Assembly (NCBI RefSeq): GCF_017312365.1
Contig: NZ_BLJI01000016.1
Span: forward strand, 29,641 to 93,640
DNA: 64,000 nt
DNA from: Chroococcus sp. FPU101
GTDB taxonomy: Bacteria > Cyanobacteriota > Cyanobacteriia > Cyanobacteriales > Microcystaceae
Direction of reading: 5' to 3'
The position numbers and the translations under genes are program-made. Positions 1 through 8,587 of this stretch are shown here, one piece after another. The notes beneath the pieces were generated by a model that made no database searches, was not told the DNA's origin, and worked only from the letters and a program-made list of their open reading frames with translations. Every line of letters begins with the position of its first letter. The first letter of the stretch is position 1.

Positions 1-1
1 T

Positions 2-829
2 CTTGCCGATGCTCAAGGTTTGGGGACTATTACTAATGATGATACCGCGACTCAGAATAATGTCACTCTCGCTCTTGACTACAGTGGCATTAGTGAAAAT
101 AGCTCTACTAACTTTATTTATACTTTCATCCGTACTGGAAGTCTCACTAATTCTCTAGTCGTTAATTTTAACGTAGCAGGAGGTGCCACACTCAGTACAG
201 ACTATGTACAAACAGGTGCGACAAGTTTTACTTCTACTACTGGAAGAGTGACGTTTGCTGCGGGTGCCTCTAACGCTAATGTTGTGATTAACCCGACGGG
301 AGATACTACACTCGAACTCAATGAAACCGTATCTTTAAAATTGACAACAGGTACAGGTTATGCAGTAGGGACTTCATCGGCTGTCAGTGCAACTATTATT
401 AATGATGATGGTACTCGTCGTCAGGTAGGAACCAGTGCCAGGGATGTCATCTTGGGAACTAATAAAACTGATGTGATTATTGGTGGTTTGGGCAATGACA
501 TTCTAACAGGTGGTATTAATGGCGATTTATTTACCTTTCAAAACACTAACGAAGGAATTGATCGCATTACTGATTTTACAGCAGGTGATGATTTGATTGT
601 TGTTAAAGGCTCTACTTTTAGCGGTGGTTTGATTTCAGGAGATAATATTACACCTAATCAATTGCTCATCGGTACCTCCGCTACGACTGCTACCCACCGT
701 TTTATCTATAATGCAGCGACTGGTGCGTTATCCTTTGATCGAGATGGAACTGGAGCAACAGCAGCGATACAGTTTGCTACTCTCAATACTGGTTTAGCTT
801 TGAAGTTTGAAGATATTTTCGTCAGTTAA
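2..829 (+). CDS. Calx-beta / RTX-type calcium-binding protein, C-terminal part (5' end outside window)
   Basis: The frame is open from the first bases of the window, so this is the 3' end of a longer gene. The visible 275 residues begin with the end of one Calx-beta repeat (a TITNDD strand end), continue with a complete Calx-beta domain ending in TIINDD, and then show an RTX-like nonapeptide segment (GTNKTDVIIGG, GLGNDILTGG) followed by a FTAGDD-type C-terminal module. In known families such repeats bind calcium and occur in large secreted or surface adhesins and RTX exoproteins of cyanobacteria, often exported by type I secretion through a C-terminal signal. Export by that route is inference. 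No catalytic domain is visible in the part present, so the role of the full protein is unknown. Confidence 0.85.
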   Translation, partial: LADAQGLGTITNDDTATQNNVTLALDYSGISENSSTNFIYTFIRTGSLTNSLVVNFNVAGGATLSTDYVQTGATSFTSTTGRVTFAAGASNANVVINPTGDTTLELNETVSLKLTTGTGYAVGTSSAVSATIINDDGTRRQVGTSARDVILGTNKTDVIIGGLGNDILTGGINGDLFTFQNTNEGIDRITDFTAGDDLIVVKGSTFSGGLISGDNITPNQLLIGTSATTATHRFIYNAATGALSFDRDGTGATAAIQFATLNTGLALKFEDIFVS

Positions 830-1057
830 TTAAACTTAATCTGTACTTTAATTGGTTGAACGGCGTGCGCTTGCACGTGAAAAGCGGCATCGCCTTTTTG
901 TTTAAATGATCGCCTGAGTTCGTGAAGTATCTTCATTGATTCGGCTTTGTTTAATCGTTTTAAGCAGTAACAGTAATGAGCGAGGAATGATCTTGCAAGC
1001 GTGCATGAGTAGTATTTCTACTAACTCCTGTCGCAAATCGTTAATAACATTACCATC

Positions 1058-2026
1058 TTATGTCCACTGACGAAAGAAAGAATTTTCTTCCCAAGCATGA
1101 GCAGTTAATTGTTCAATAACCTTTAATTCTGAAGCAGGTAACGGTCTAAACGCTTGAGCCACTCGAACATTAGCCTCTAATTGCTCTGGGTTTTCTGCGG
1201 CAATAATACAACAATCCACGCCTTTTAAAGACATCACATAACCAAACGCTTGATCCATTCCAGTAAGAACTCCAGATTGGAATAATTTGCCATAAGCAGG
1301 AACTTTCATGGCAATTACGCCAATTTTTTTAGCTTGAGTGACAGATAAAACGCTTGTACTAAAAGGTCGGGGATGGTGAATATCAGCAGCATTGAGCGAA
1401 ATCAGAGTCGTATCAAAAGGATAACGATTTAAGCCCTCGATGATTATATCTGGTTCATGGTGTCCTGTAATGCCTGTAAAACGGATGATTTTTTGTTCTT
1501 TCGCCTCTTCTACTGCTTTAATCGCACCATTCGAGCTAAAAATTTGTGTTAAATCTTCTGTAAACGACACATGATGTAATTGCCACAAATCGAGATAATC
1601 TGTATTAAGACGTTTGAGCGATCGTTCTAACTCTCTCCAAGCTCCATCTCGATCTCTAAAACCCGTTTTACTGGCTAAAAAAATCTCTTTTCGATAGGGG
1701 GGTAAAACTTTTCCTAAATAGTCTTCAGATGGGCCATAACTAGCCGCCGTATCATAATAACGAATTCCTAAACTTAAGGCCTTTTCGATAATCTCAACTG
1801 CGGCGGTTTCCTGTCCTTGCCACGATAAGGGGGTTTTTCCAGCACCACCTAATCCCAGCAGAGGAACTTTAATTCCAGTATTTCCTAATTCTCGTTCTGG
1901 CAGGATACCTATCGGTAATGATAGACGTGCTGAGGTTTGCTGAGATAGTCCTGCACATCCGACAATCGTACCCGCACTCGCTAGACTGGTTAGAAGAAAA
2001 TTCCGTCGTGTGAGTTTGCTATCCAT
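1058..2026 (-). CDS. Aldo/keto reductase with Tat-like N-terminal signal
   Basis: This is an NAD(P)H-dependent aldo/keto reductase of the TIM-barrel superfamily. The catalytic tetrad can be read: Asp and Tyr in YYDTAASYG, Lys in LASKTG and His in WQLHH. The start at 2026 gives a protein of 322 residues opening with TRRNFLLTSLASAGTIVGC, a twin-arginine signal with a possible lipobox cysteine, so the enzyme may act in the periplasm or at the membrane. Earlier in-frame starts exist at 2050 and 2110, but the 2110 start lies inside the terminal repeat of the neighbouring IS4-type element and is therefore not ancestral. The element ends about 70 bases upstream of the chosen start and may have replaced the promoter. 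The substrate is unknown. Confidence 0.8.
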   Translation of the reverse strand: MDSKLTRRNFLLTSLASAGTIVGCAGLSQQTSARLSLPIGILPERELGNTGIKVPLLGLGGAGKTPLSWQGQETAAVEIIEKALSLGIRYYDTAASYGPSEDYLGKVLPPYRKEIFLASKTGFRDRDGAWRELERSLKRLNTDYLDLWQLHHVSFTEDLTQIFSSNGAIKAVEEAKEQKIIRFTGITGHHEPDIIIEGLNRYPFDTTLISLNAADIHHPRPFSTSVLSVTQAKKIGVIAMKVPAYGKLFQSGVLTGMDQAFGYVMSLKGVDCCIIAAENPEQLEANVRVAQAFRPLPASELKVIEQLTAHAWEENSFFRQWT

Positions 2027-2095
2027 CAGATGAAAGCTATTGTTGTACATTGTAAAATTGTTGTCCACTTTGTAAAAATAGTGTAACAGTTCTGA

Positions 2096-3463
2096 CGGGG
2101 TGACAACCAAGCTAAAAAGTAGGGTAGGAGGGACTTAAGGCAATTCGTGGTAAAAAAAGATCGGTCTTAAAAATGTTAGCAAACCGATTCAAACAAAATG
2201 TTACCTGAATTGTATCGCACTTCATTGTCAAATCAATTAAGTCAAGCTCAATTACTAACTCTAGAAATTTTGGTCTGGTTGCTTCAAGTTCACAAACAAA
2301 TAACAATAGAGAAATTAGCCGCTTATTTTCCCTTGCCGATTAAATATAAAAGTCTAGGAATACTCCTAAAAATAAGGAAGATTTTAAAAGGTGAGTCTGT
2401 TAGATCAATAATTAATCTATGAAGATGAAAGTTCCCTTATTTTTGAGTTCGTTCTACGTCCGCCACCATATTCAAAGACTTCTGAAATTATCAGCTATGT
2501 CAGTAACATTAATTTGGTTGCCCTTAATTGAAGCCATTATAAAACTCAAGTTTACGAAAGGAGAAAGATTATATTTAGCTATTGATAGAACGCAGTGGTC
2601 AGACAAAAACTTATTTATGATAGCAGTGATAATCGAGAAAAGAGCCGTGCCAATTTACTGGCAATTTTTAGAGAAGAAAGGAGCCAGTAATTTAGTCGAA
2701 CAACAAGCTCTAATCCGTCCTGTTTTAAAGCTCTTAAAAAGTTATGAACTGGTCGTGTTAGGAGATCGTGAATTTTATAGCGTAGAACGGGCGAAGTGTT
2801 TGAAATCAAACAAAGTATACTTGGTCTTACGTCAAAAAAAAGACACTTGTATCCAAGAAAAAGGTAAAAATTATCAACGATTAGATAGTTTAGATATTAC
2901 CCCTGGAGTAAAAAGATTTTTAACAGGTCTTAAAGCGAGAAAAGAAAAAGGATTTAGTAAAGGAGCAATCGGCATCTAGAGCGAAAAGAAAGTATCGCGG
3001 TAATCTTGATGAAGAACAACTTGGTATTTGCTGACCAATCTCCCTAACTTCTTAGAAGCCATTACCGCCTACAAAAAACGAGCCGGGATTGAAGCAATGT
3101 TTAAAGATTGTAAAAGCGGTGGCTATAATTTAGAAGCTTCAAAGGCTTCAAATGAGAGAGCGACTCGATTAGTCTTATTAATCGCTATAGCTGATACATT
3201 TTCAACTTTAAAAGGACAATCCATTAGATAGCGGGGACAAGAAGAATATGTCGGTCGAAAAAGAAAAGTCAAGAATATTCTGACAAAAAATAGTCATTTT
3301 TGGCTTGGATTATATGGGGATGTGTGGATGATTGCTCAAACATTTGTCAAGGATTGGGTGGAGCAATTAATAGGACTTAATCTTAATAAACTGCCATTTT
3401 ATCAAAGGGGTTACAGAGCTATAAACCTGAGCCAACAAGCTTTTTAGCTTGCTTGTCACCCCG
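2096..3463. mobile_element. Decayed IS4-family insertion sequence with terminal inverted repeats
   Basis: The two ends, at 2096-2119 and 3440-3463, are inverted repeats of 24 bases with a single mismatch; both read inward as CGGGGTGACAA followed by CAAGCTAAAAAG. Between them lies one broken transposase gene. The element is about 1.37 kb, a normal size for the family. No target-site duplication could be recognised in the flanks, which suggests age or later rearrangement. It sits in the promoter region of the aldo/keto reductase gene. Confidence 0.85.
2198..3447 (+). pseudogene. IS4-family transposase, broken by several frameshifts and stops
   Basis: The reading frame shifts near 2415, shifts again near 2970 and 3045, and then meets an in-frame stop at 3229 (after FSTLKGQSIR) before the last part, which ends at 3447. 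The DDE catalytic elements of IS4 transposases can still be followed: Asp in YLAIDRTQW, Asp in VVLGDREFY, and the YREK signature Y-x2-R-x3-E-x6-K in YKKRAGIEAMFKDCK. Together with the terminal repeats this makes the family assignment firm. The number of lesions means it cannot make a working enzyme without repeated recoding. Confidence 0.88.
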
Positions 3464-3505
3464 CCAATGTTTATGGTCATTTGACTTTGCGAGCGCGCTG
3501 TTCAG

Positions 3506-3646
3506 CTATCCTGCTTCAATGCCATCAACGCTAGAAGTAAAACGTAGATGAGGAGTAATAAACGGTGCCTTTCTCTCGGCTTTGTGAATGCTTAACTCAA
3601 GAGCTAATCCACTTTGCAGGTCGCCTTAGTTAGTTGTTTGAATCAT
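3506..3646 (-). pseudogene. Short unrecognised ORF with an internal stop
   Basis: A frame of 47 codons starts with ATG at 3646 behind a GGAG-type ribosome site, meets TAA at codon 7, and then continues cleanly (GDLQSGLALELSIHKAERKA and onward) to a TAG. The composition after the stop looks like real coding sequence. The simplest reading is a small gene killed by a point mutation such as CAA to TAA, or the remnant of a longer one. The family is not recognised. It lies between the dead IS4 element and the secreted hydrolase, in a stretch where no other gene is seen. Confidence 0.3.
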
Positions 3647-3780
3647 CCCGTTTCTCCTTTAAATTTCAGCAGAATTACTGTAATCAGAGAGTAATTTGTC
3701 AATAATTTCTTTTTTATAGCATTCATCATCTTCGCTACACTACCAAATCGCTTCAAACGATAATGGTAAAAAACTGCATC

Positions 3781-5415
3781 TCAATTGTCTGAGCTTAAAG
3801 AGAACGGCTGATAATTCTGTTTGCAAATGGTTCCCTCTGGTGGCAACTCGCCTTTGATGAAGTAATTGGTAATGTACTCACTGGCGCACTGACTAGGATT
3901 TAGGAAGACGGTGTGTCCGTAGCCATCAACGGTTAGCAAACGAGCGCGAGCAAGCGCACGAGACATAGCAACTGACCCTTCATAAGGTGTAGACGGATCG
4001 TAGGTATTCCCAATCACCAAGATGGGATTAGCAGTAGGATGATCCCAGGGCCCGATGTAGCGATCTGCGGATCTGGTTGGCCAGGTGGCGCAAGCTTGGT
4101 CACCCCAAGAGGCGTTAGGGCCGACAGCCCCCGCCCGCTTAAAAGCAATAACAGCTAGTTGACGGTAAACCTCTGGGTTACGCGGGTTGAGAGTGTCGGC
4201 ACAGGCTACTGAAAACCACCCAACGTCAGGTGTTATGACAGGAATGGTCGAAGGATCGCTTGAGGTTGCTGGTAGAGCCTCCCACACTTTTTGTAGCAGA
4301 GCGGCCGCTCCATGCCATCCCTTGAACCCACCAAATTCCTGCACAACAAAAAGATCGCCGCTTAAGCCATAAATCAGCACAGCGTAGGTGATTGTCTTCC
4401 CGTTGATGACTACGGGTTGCTTGCGTAACTTCTCTAACAAGGCGGTGAACTTAGCCTGGGTTGCTGCTGCACTGCCCGCAGAGAACGCACAGCGATCGCT
4501 CTTTGTCTGACCACAAAGCTCCAACAATCTTTTCAACGTTCTCGCACTACCCAAATCTGAGCCGATCCGTAATGAGATGCTGAGACGGGCATCATCTTTA
4601 CCACCATTGTTCCAAGCCTTCTCTGGGTCAATGTTACCGTCTAGAACCATCGCTCTCACTTTGTCGGGAAACAAATTCGCATAGACTGCCCCCAAAATAG
4701 TGCCATAGGACAACCCAATATAGTCCAACATTGGCTCACCGACAGCGCGACGCAACAGATCCATATCCTTTGCCACATCTGTCGTAGAGATATGGGCGAG
4801 TAGGTTGCCACTACGCTGTTTACACAACTGACCCAAGCGAGTATAACCCTGAATCCAGTTTTCTGTCTCAGCCTCACCAACGGGAAATCCCTGTGGCAGT
4901 TGAGCAAAAAAGCGATTCTCTTCCTCCTCATTGGCAAAGCACTGCACGGCTGTACTATCGCCAATACCACGGGGGTCAAAGCTGATGAGATCAAAACGTT
5001 TTACCAACTCGCTTGGGAACTTGCCCAACCAAGCGGGAAGCTCCTCTGTACCTGGGCCTCCAGGCCCACCTGGATTTAAAAAGAGGGAGCCAATTCGACG
5101 CCTCTGATCTGTGGCGGAATGTTTAATGACCGCAAGCTCAATGGATTCGCCACTCGGATTTTTATAGTCAAGCGGAACTTGAGCCGTAGCACATAGAAAC
5201 CCCTTCTGAGTAGGTTCAGTGCAGGGCTGCCAGTTTAGCTTCGGTACTTGAGGAGTGGGTGCTGTTGCAGGAGCAGCATTGTTGGTAGATGCGACGGCTA
5301 AGGGGAGAATCAAAAAGCAAGTAGCCAGTACAACTTTTAGGCATTGGGGGAGAATCATCTTATTAAGCAACAAAGCTAGGAATCGAGAGAACCAAGTTAG
5401 GGTTGATACCGACAA
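3781..5415 (-). CDS. Secreted alpha/beta hydrolase, tripeptidyl-aminopeptidase-like (peptidase family S33)
   Basis: The product has 544 residues with a hydrophobic signal segment near residues 12-42, then a Pro/Ala-rich linker and an alpha/beta hydrolase fold. The oxyanion-hole region NPGGPGGPG, the nucleophile elbow GLSYG, the acid Asp in NTYDPSTP and the His in GYGHT form a full catalytic triad. The arrangement, with a C-terminal TAP-like domain, is that of SlpD/SlpE and Streptomyces tripeptidyl aminopeptidases, so it probably removes short peptides from N-termini outside the cytoplasm. Esterase activity is an alternative. An in-frame ATG at residue 20 (5358) gives a more usual signal peptide length. 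The gene lies between two dead insertion sequences, and the DNA looks somewhat richer in G+C than its neighbours, which could mean transfer. Confidence 0.82.
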   Translation of the reverse strand: MSVSTLTWFSRFLALLLNKMILPQCLKVVLATCFLILPLAVASTNNAAPATAPTPQVPKLNWQPCTEPTQKGFLCATAQVPLDYKNPSGESIELAVIKHSATDQRRRIGSLFLNPGGPGGPGTEELPAWLGKFPSELVKRFDLISFDPRGIGDSTAVQCFANEEEENRFFAQLPQGFPVGEAETENWIQGYTRLGQLCKQRSGNLLAHISTTDVAKDMDLLRRAVGEPMLDYIGLSYGTILGAVYANLFPDKVRAMVLDGNIDPEKAWNNGGKDDARLSISLRIGSDLGSARTLKRLLELCGQTKSDRCAFSAGSAAATQAKFTALLEKLRKQPVVINGKTITYAVLIYGLSGDLFVVQEFGGFKGWHGAAALLQKVWEALPATSSDPSTIPVITPDVGWFSVACADTLNPRNPEVYRQLAVIAFKRAGAVGPNASWGDQACATWPTRSADRYIGPWDHPTANPILVIGNTYDPSTPYEGSVAMSRALARARLLTVDGYGHTVFLNPSQCASEYITNYFIKGELPPEGTICKQNYQPFSLSSDN

Positions 5416-5586
5416 ACTAGGGATTAGTAAACCATATTTTTTGTGCTGTTATCAAAAACATTCGTTAAGAAAAATTAAAAATATAAAATATTTAACTTAA
5501 CATTATCCATGTGGAACTGGTGCTGACAAAATCAAAGCGTTAATCTATAATCCAATTCCATTGCTACTCAAAACCATTAAACTAAT

Positions 5587-6555
5587 ATGTTTTTGATACA
5601 TACCTCCGTCGCACAAGCACCATTATTGGCCGCGGCAGTAGTGGGAGCCTGTCGAGGAGAAGGTTGGGATGTCCCCTTACAACCCAGATTCCTCTCTGTG
5701 TTATTTGAGAAATTACTTGGTTTTGTAGCTGATTTTAAGACTCTTGAATCGACAACTCCGCAGGTTATACGTGATGCTCTTCCATTCTTAGAGCAACGCC
5801 GTGAACTGATAGAACTGATGGTAACAGTAGAAATCCTTTGTGATCCGATTCCGTCCTGGTTATCAACCTCGGTAGAACAATGGGCTAACGCGTTAGAAGT
5901 GGAAGACAGTAGCCTGTTACTCGCAAGAGATCTAGCGCAAAATGCAACGGCAACAGCAATGGCTGATTTTTATCGCCTCAACTGGATTGGTACGCTGGAT
6001 CTAAAACAGTCTGATTTTCAAAACAAGCTTGCCCGAGATGGAATGAAGGCATGGGCCTTAACGGTCGAGGCTGATCTAGAAGAAGCCCGACGCTGGAATA
6101 AGTTAGAGAACTGCCCAGCAGGTAGTCTTGGGCGAGCTTTATGGGATTTTTATCAGAAGCGAGGGTTTGCTGTTCCTGGAAACCCTGGAGCAGCTAATAA
6201 TGCTCTAGCCCACCATGATTGGATTCATGTCTTAGCTGACTACGACACTACGCCGCTCGGAGAAATGGAAGTAACAGCTTTTATGGCAAGCTCGAGTCGT
6301 TTGCCAGGAGCGACATTAGGATTTATTGGAACGGTCAGCATTTATGAAAGTGGCTTACTACCCAGTCTTGTAGTTCCACCAGGGTATAACCATTCATTGT
6401 CGGTGCCACTGGCTCCAGAGCGAATTGCTGATGCGATTCGACGGGGTAAAGCTTGTAATCAAGATCCTCTAATAACTGACTACTTTGCGATCGCATTTTG
6501 CCCTCTTGATGAACTCCGTCGCTCTTGGGGCATCCCTGAGAAGAAATACCTCTAG
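5587..6555 (+). CDS. Coq4-family-like protein with an extra N-terminal helical region
   Basis: The C-terminal half of this 322-residue protein contains H210-D211-x2-H214-x11-E226, the HDxxH-x11-E metal-binding signature of the Coq4 family, preceded by GSLGRALWDFYQKRGF and a Gly/Pro/Ala-rich loop as in Coq4. Coq4 supports ubiquinone synthesis in eukaryotes. Cyanobacteria make plastoquinone instead, yet some carry Coq4 homologues whose role is unclear. Residues 1-150 form a separate alpha-helical, acidic region (PLLAAAVVGACRGEGWDV) that resembles a TerB-like fold; that resemblance is inference. A role with a prenylated lipid or quinone is possible but unproven. The gene is flanked by a secreted hydrolase on the opposite strand and a dead IS630 element. 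Confidence 0.62.
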   Translation: MFLIHTSVAQAPLLAAAVVGACRGEGWDVPLQPRFLSVLFEKLLGFVADFKTLESTTPQVIRDALPFLEQRRELIELMVTVEILCDPIPSWLSTSVEQWANALEVEDSSLLLARDLAQNATATAMADFYRLNWIGTLDLKQSDFQNKLARDGMKAWALTVEADLEEARRWNKLENCPAGSLGRALWDFYQKRGFAVPGNPGAANNALAHHDWIHVLADYDTTPLGEMEVTAFMASSSRLPGATLGFIGTVSIYESGLLPSLVVPPGYNHSLSVPLAPERIADAIRRGKACNQDPLITDYFAIAFCPLDELRRSWGIPEKKYL

Positions 6556-6790
6556 ACAAAAACGGCTCTATCAAAAAAATTACTCTATTGACCCTGCCGC
6601 CAGATGGGGAGACAAGTATTCTATAAACTCTGCCCAATCAGGTTTACAGCCTTTAGACCCTAAAAAAGCTCGTCTAGCCATTTCATTAAAAAACAGAAAA
6701 ACTTAACAAGAGAATTAGCTTTGATGATTAGTGATCGTTTATTGAGGCTCAAACAGCCGAGGTACAAGTTTTGCTCTTTTTAAAAGCTAA
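6556..6790 (+). other. Intergenic stretch with a possible C-terminal gene remnant
   Basis: Between the Coq4-like gene and the IS630 element an open frame ending at 6706 reads SAQSGLQPLDPKKARLAISL near its end and looks like the tail of a lost gene. It overlaps the 3' end of the Coq4-like gene in another frame and has no convincing start. No function can be given. Confidence 0.2.
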
Positions 6791-7947
6791 TACCATTTTT
6801 CTAAAAGTGTGAGAGACTTAGATAAAGAAAGAAAAGGTAAAAATATGAGTGGAGTTCCTCAGATAAAAATTAAGGAATCTGTCGAAGAGTTAAAAGAGTT
6901 AATGAAAAAGCAGAAAACTGGAATTGGATTTGCCAAAGTCCAGACCCTGTATTTATTTAAGATTAAAGCAGTAGAGACAGTCAGACATTTAGCCGTGTTA
7001 GTGGGACGAGGAGAAAGCACGATTCACCGATGGTTAAAAGTTTATAGAGAAAGAGGAATAAAATCTTTATTGAAAGAAGAAGAGGCAGAAGAAACATCAT
7101 CAGGACAGTCAGGAAGAACTGAAATAATTAATGTAGAAACGGCAGCCGCTATTCAGCAAGAATTGAAGGAGGAAGAAGGATTTTCTTCCGATCGAGAAGT
7201 ACAGCAGTGGTTAGAGATAGTAAAAGGAATTAAAATTCATTATATAAGTGTTTGGAGAATCTGTCGTTATGAATTTCAAGCAAAGTTAAAGATACCTCGC
7301 CCTCAGAGTAACAAACAAGCCCAAGGAGAGCTAAATAAATTTAAACTAGAATTCTCAGATAAACTGATGGAACTGGTATTAAGAATTAAAAGTAAAATGG
7401 GAAAAACTCAAAATATTCGTTACTGGTGTGGTGATGAAACACGACTAGGGCTTCAAACAATCGGCGGAAAAAAGTTAACTTTAAAAGGAGTTAAGCCTTG
7501 TGGCGAGAAGCAATGGAAATTTGATTATTACTATCTTTATGGTTTAGTTGAACCAAAAACAGGAGAGACTTTTTAGGATGAATTCTCTCATTTAAATACT
7601 CAATGCTTTGCCTTATTTTTAGAGCTTTTCAGCCGGAACTATTCCGAGGAAATCCAGATTTTACAACTGGATAATGCTTCCCGTCATACCACTAAGAATT
7701 TAGTCGTGCCAGACAACATTATTCTTCTTTTTCAGCCGCCTTATACTCCCGAAGTCTAATCCAATCGAAAGATTATGGGAACATCTCAAAAGCTTCTTAA
7801 AATGGAGAAACTTTAAAAATCTTGATAAGCTAAGAGATGCAGTCAGCCAAATTTTGACAAAATTTAATAAAGATATTATTCAATCCTTGACAGGATGGGA
7901 CTTCATTCTTAATGCCTTATCTCTCTCAGGTATTTAGAAAATTGGTA
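6791..7947. mobile_element. Decayed IS630-family insertion sequence
   Basis: The outer ends are inverted: the left end at 6791 reads TACCATTTTTCTAAA and the right end, read inward from 7947, gives TACCAATTTTCTAAA, with partial matching continuing to GAGAGA. Both ends start with TA, in keeping with the TA target duplication of IS630/Tc1 elements. The element is about 1.15 kb and holds one transposase gene with at least two lesions. Confidence 0.82.
6845..7937 (+). pseudogene. IS630-family transposase with an in-frame stop and a frameshift
   Basis: The N-terminus is a helix-turn-helix region (VGRGESTIHRWLKVYRERG), followed by a winged-helix part and a DDE domain. The first Asp is in WCGDETRLGL, the second in LQLDNASRH and the Glu in NPIERLWE. 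An in-frame TAG at 7574, after KTGETF, and a frameshift near 7757 separate these parts; the last frame ends at 7937. The intact protein would be about 360 residues, normal for the family. As it stands no full enzyme can be made. An upstream GTG at 6809 is also in frame, but the ATG at 6845 follows a better ribosome site. Confidence 0.85.
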
Positions 7948-7950
7948 TAA

Positions 7951-8018
7951 GTCCGTGATAAGGATTGAACTCATGACCTCACCTTGACCAAAGGTCTAGC
8001 ACTTTAGACAATCCCAAT
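7951..8018 (-). pseudogene. Decayed tRNA-like sequence, best matching tRNA-Thr(GGU)
   Basis: Read on the minus strand, the 3' half has tRNA layout: anticodon loop TTGGTCA, 3' stem AGGTG, variable region AGGTC, T stem ATGAG pairing with CTTAT around the loop TTCAATC, and a 7-base acceptor end CACGGAC. A D-arm-like GTCTAAAGTGCTAGAC lies upstream but overlaps the anticodon stem, and the 5' acceptor bases do not pair with the 3' ones. It therefore looks like a tRNA-Thr gene that has lost several bases. Its 3' end is only about four bases from the IS630 end. Chance resemblance cannot be excluded. Confidence 0.3.
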
Positions 8019-8204
8019 CTTGGTGATTTAGGAATTCAATATTTTGGTTTTTCCTCAAACTCTCAGGTTACTATTTTTGGAAAATTAGAGGCTGTTAATC
8101 GTATTAGCTATTAGATTGATGATAACGGGCATCAAATCTACTGTATATTGATCAAGACGAGAGATAATGCCATTTTTGAACTAAAAACCGAGCATCAAAC
8201 CTAG
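8019..8204 (+). pseudogene. Unrecognised coding remnant with an internal stop
   Basis: One frame reads LGDLGIQYFGFSSNSQVTIF and on to NRISY, meets TAG at 8112, and then continues in the same frame as IDDNGHQIYCILIKTRDNA to a stop at 8202. Both halves look like real protein sequence, so this is probably the C-terminal end of a gene cut off by the events around the IS630 element. The family is not recognised. Confidence 0.3.
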
Positions 8205-8249
8205 ACATGGATTTTAAGAGGTGTTTGATTTTTGATGATGTAGTTGGGA

Positions 8250-8479
8250 ATGGTGTTAAGCTTGGAGCCAATTAGTGTCATCTTAGATGTTGTCTCTTTC
8301 GTCGGAAATATCTTCGAGGTTTTTTTAGTACTTATGAACTACTCATTACTTTTGTTCTATCTGCGCTCACCATTTTGATCTCAATGCTGCTACAAAATGT
8401 TATGGCGTTATTAATTGCGATCGCAGTTGCCGTCATAGCCATCATCGTTCTCCGAATCTTAGCTAAACAATCGACGTAG
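8250..8479 (+). pseudogene. Possible small membrane protein split by a frameshift
   Basis: Frame one starts with ATG at 8250 (MVLSLEPISVILDVVSFVGN) and stops at 8378. A second frame is open across the same stop and reads STYELLITFVLSALTILISM, then from an ATG at 8384 continues as 31 residues (MLLQNVMALLIAIAVAVIAI and onward) to TAG at 8479. Either the 31-residue, single-span peptide is a gene of its own, or one base was lost and the two halves belong to a protein of about 70 residues. The family is not recognised. It lies about 110 bases upstream of psbT, where psbB is often found in cyanobacteria. Confidence 0.3.
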
Positions 8480-8587
8480 ACTTCAACCTTAGCTAAAATG
8501 TTTGATTAGATAAGTCACTTCACAGGAGAACATCAATTATTTGATATATTATAAGATGTAGGAGTATTTTTTTTAGGATTTTTTCAC

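Noticed and set aside
839..1057. Terminator after the Calx-beta gene
   Set aside because: Short hairpins such as CGTGC-GCTT-GCACG occur, but none is followed by a clear T tract in the right place.
2110..2306. Minus-strand frame across the left IS end
   Set aside because: It is antisense to the transposase and overlaps the terminal repeat; no ribosome site or family resemblance.
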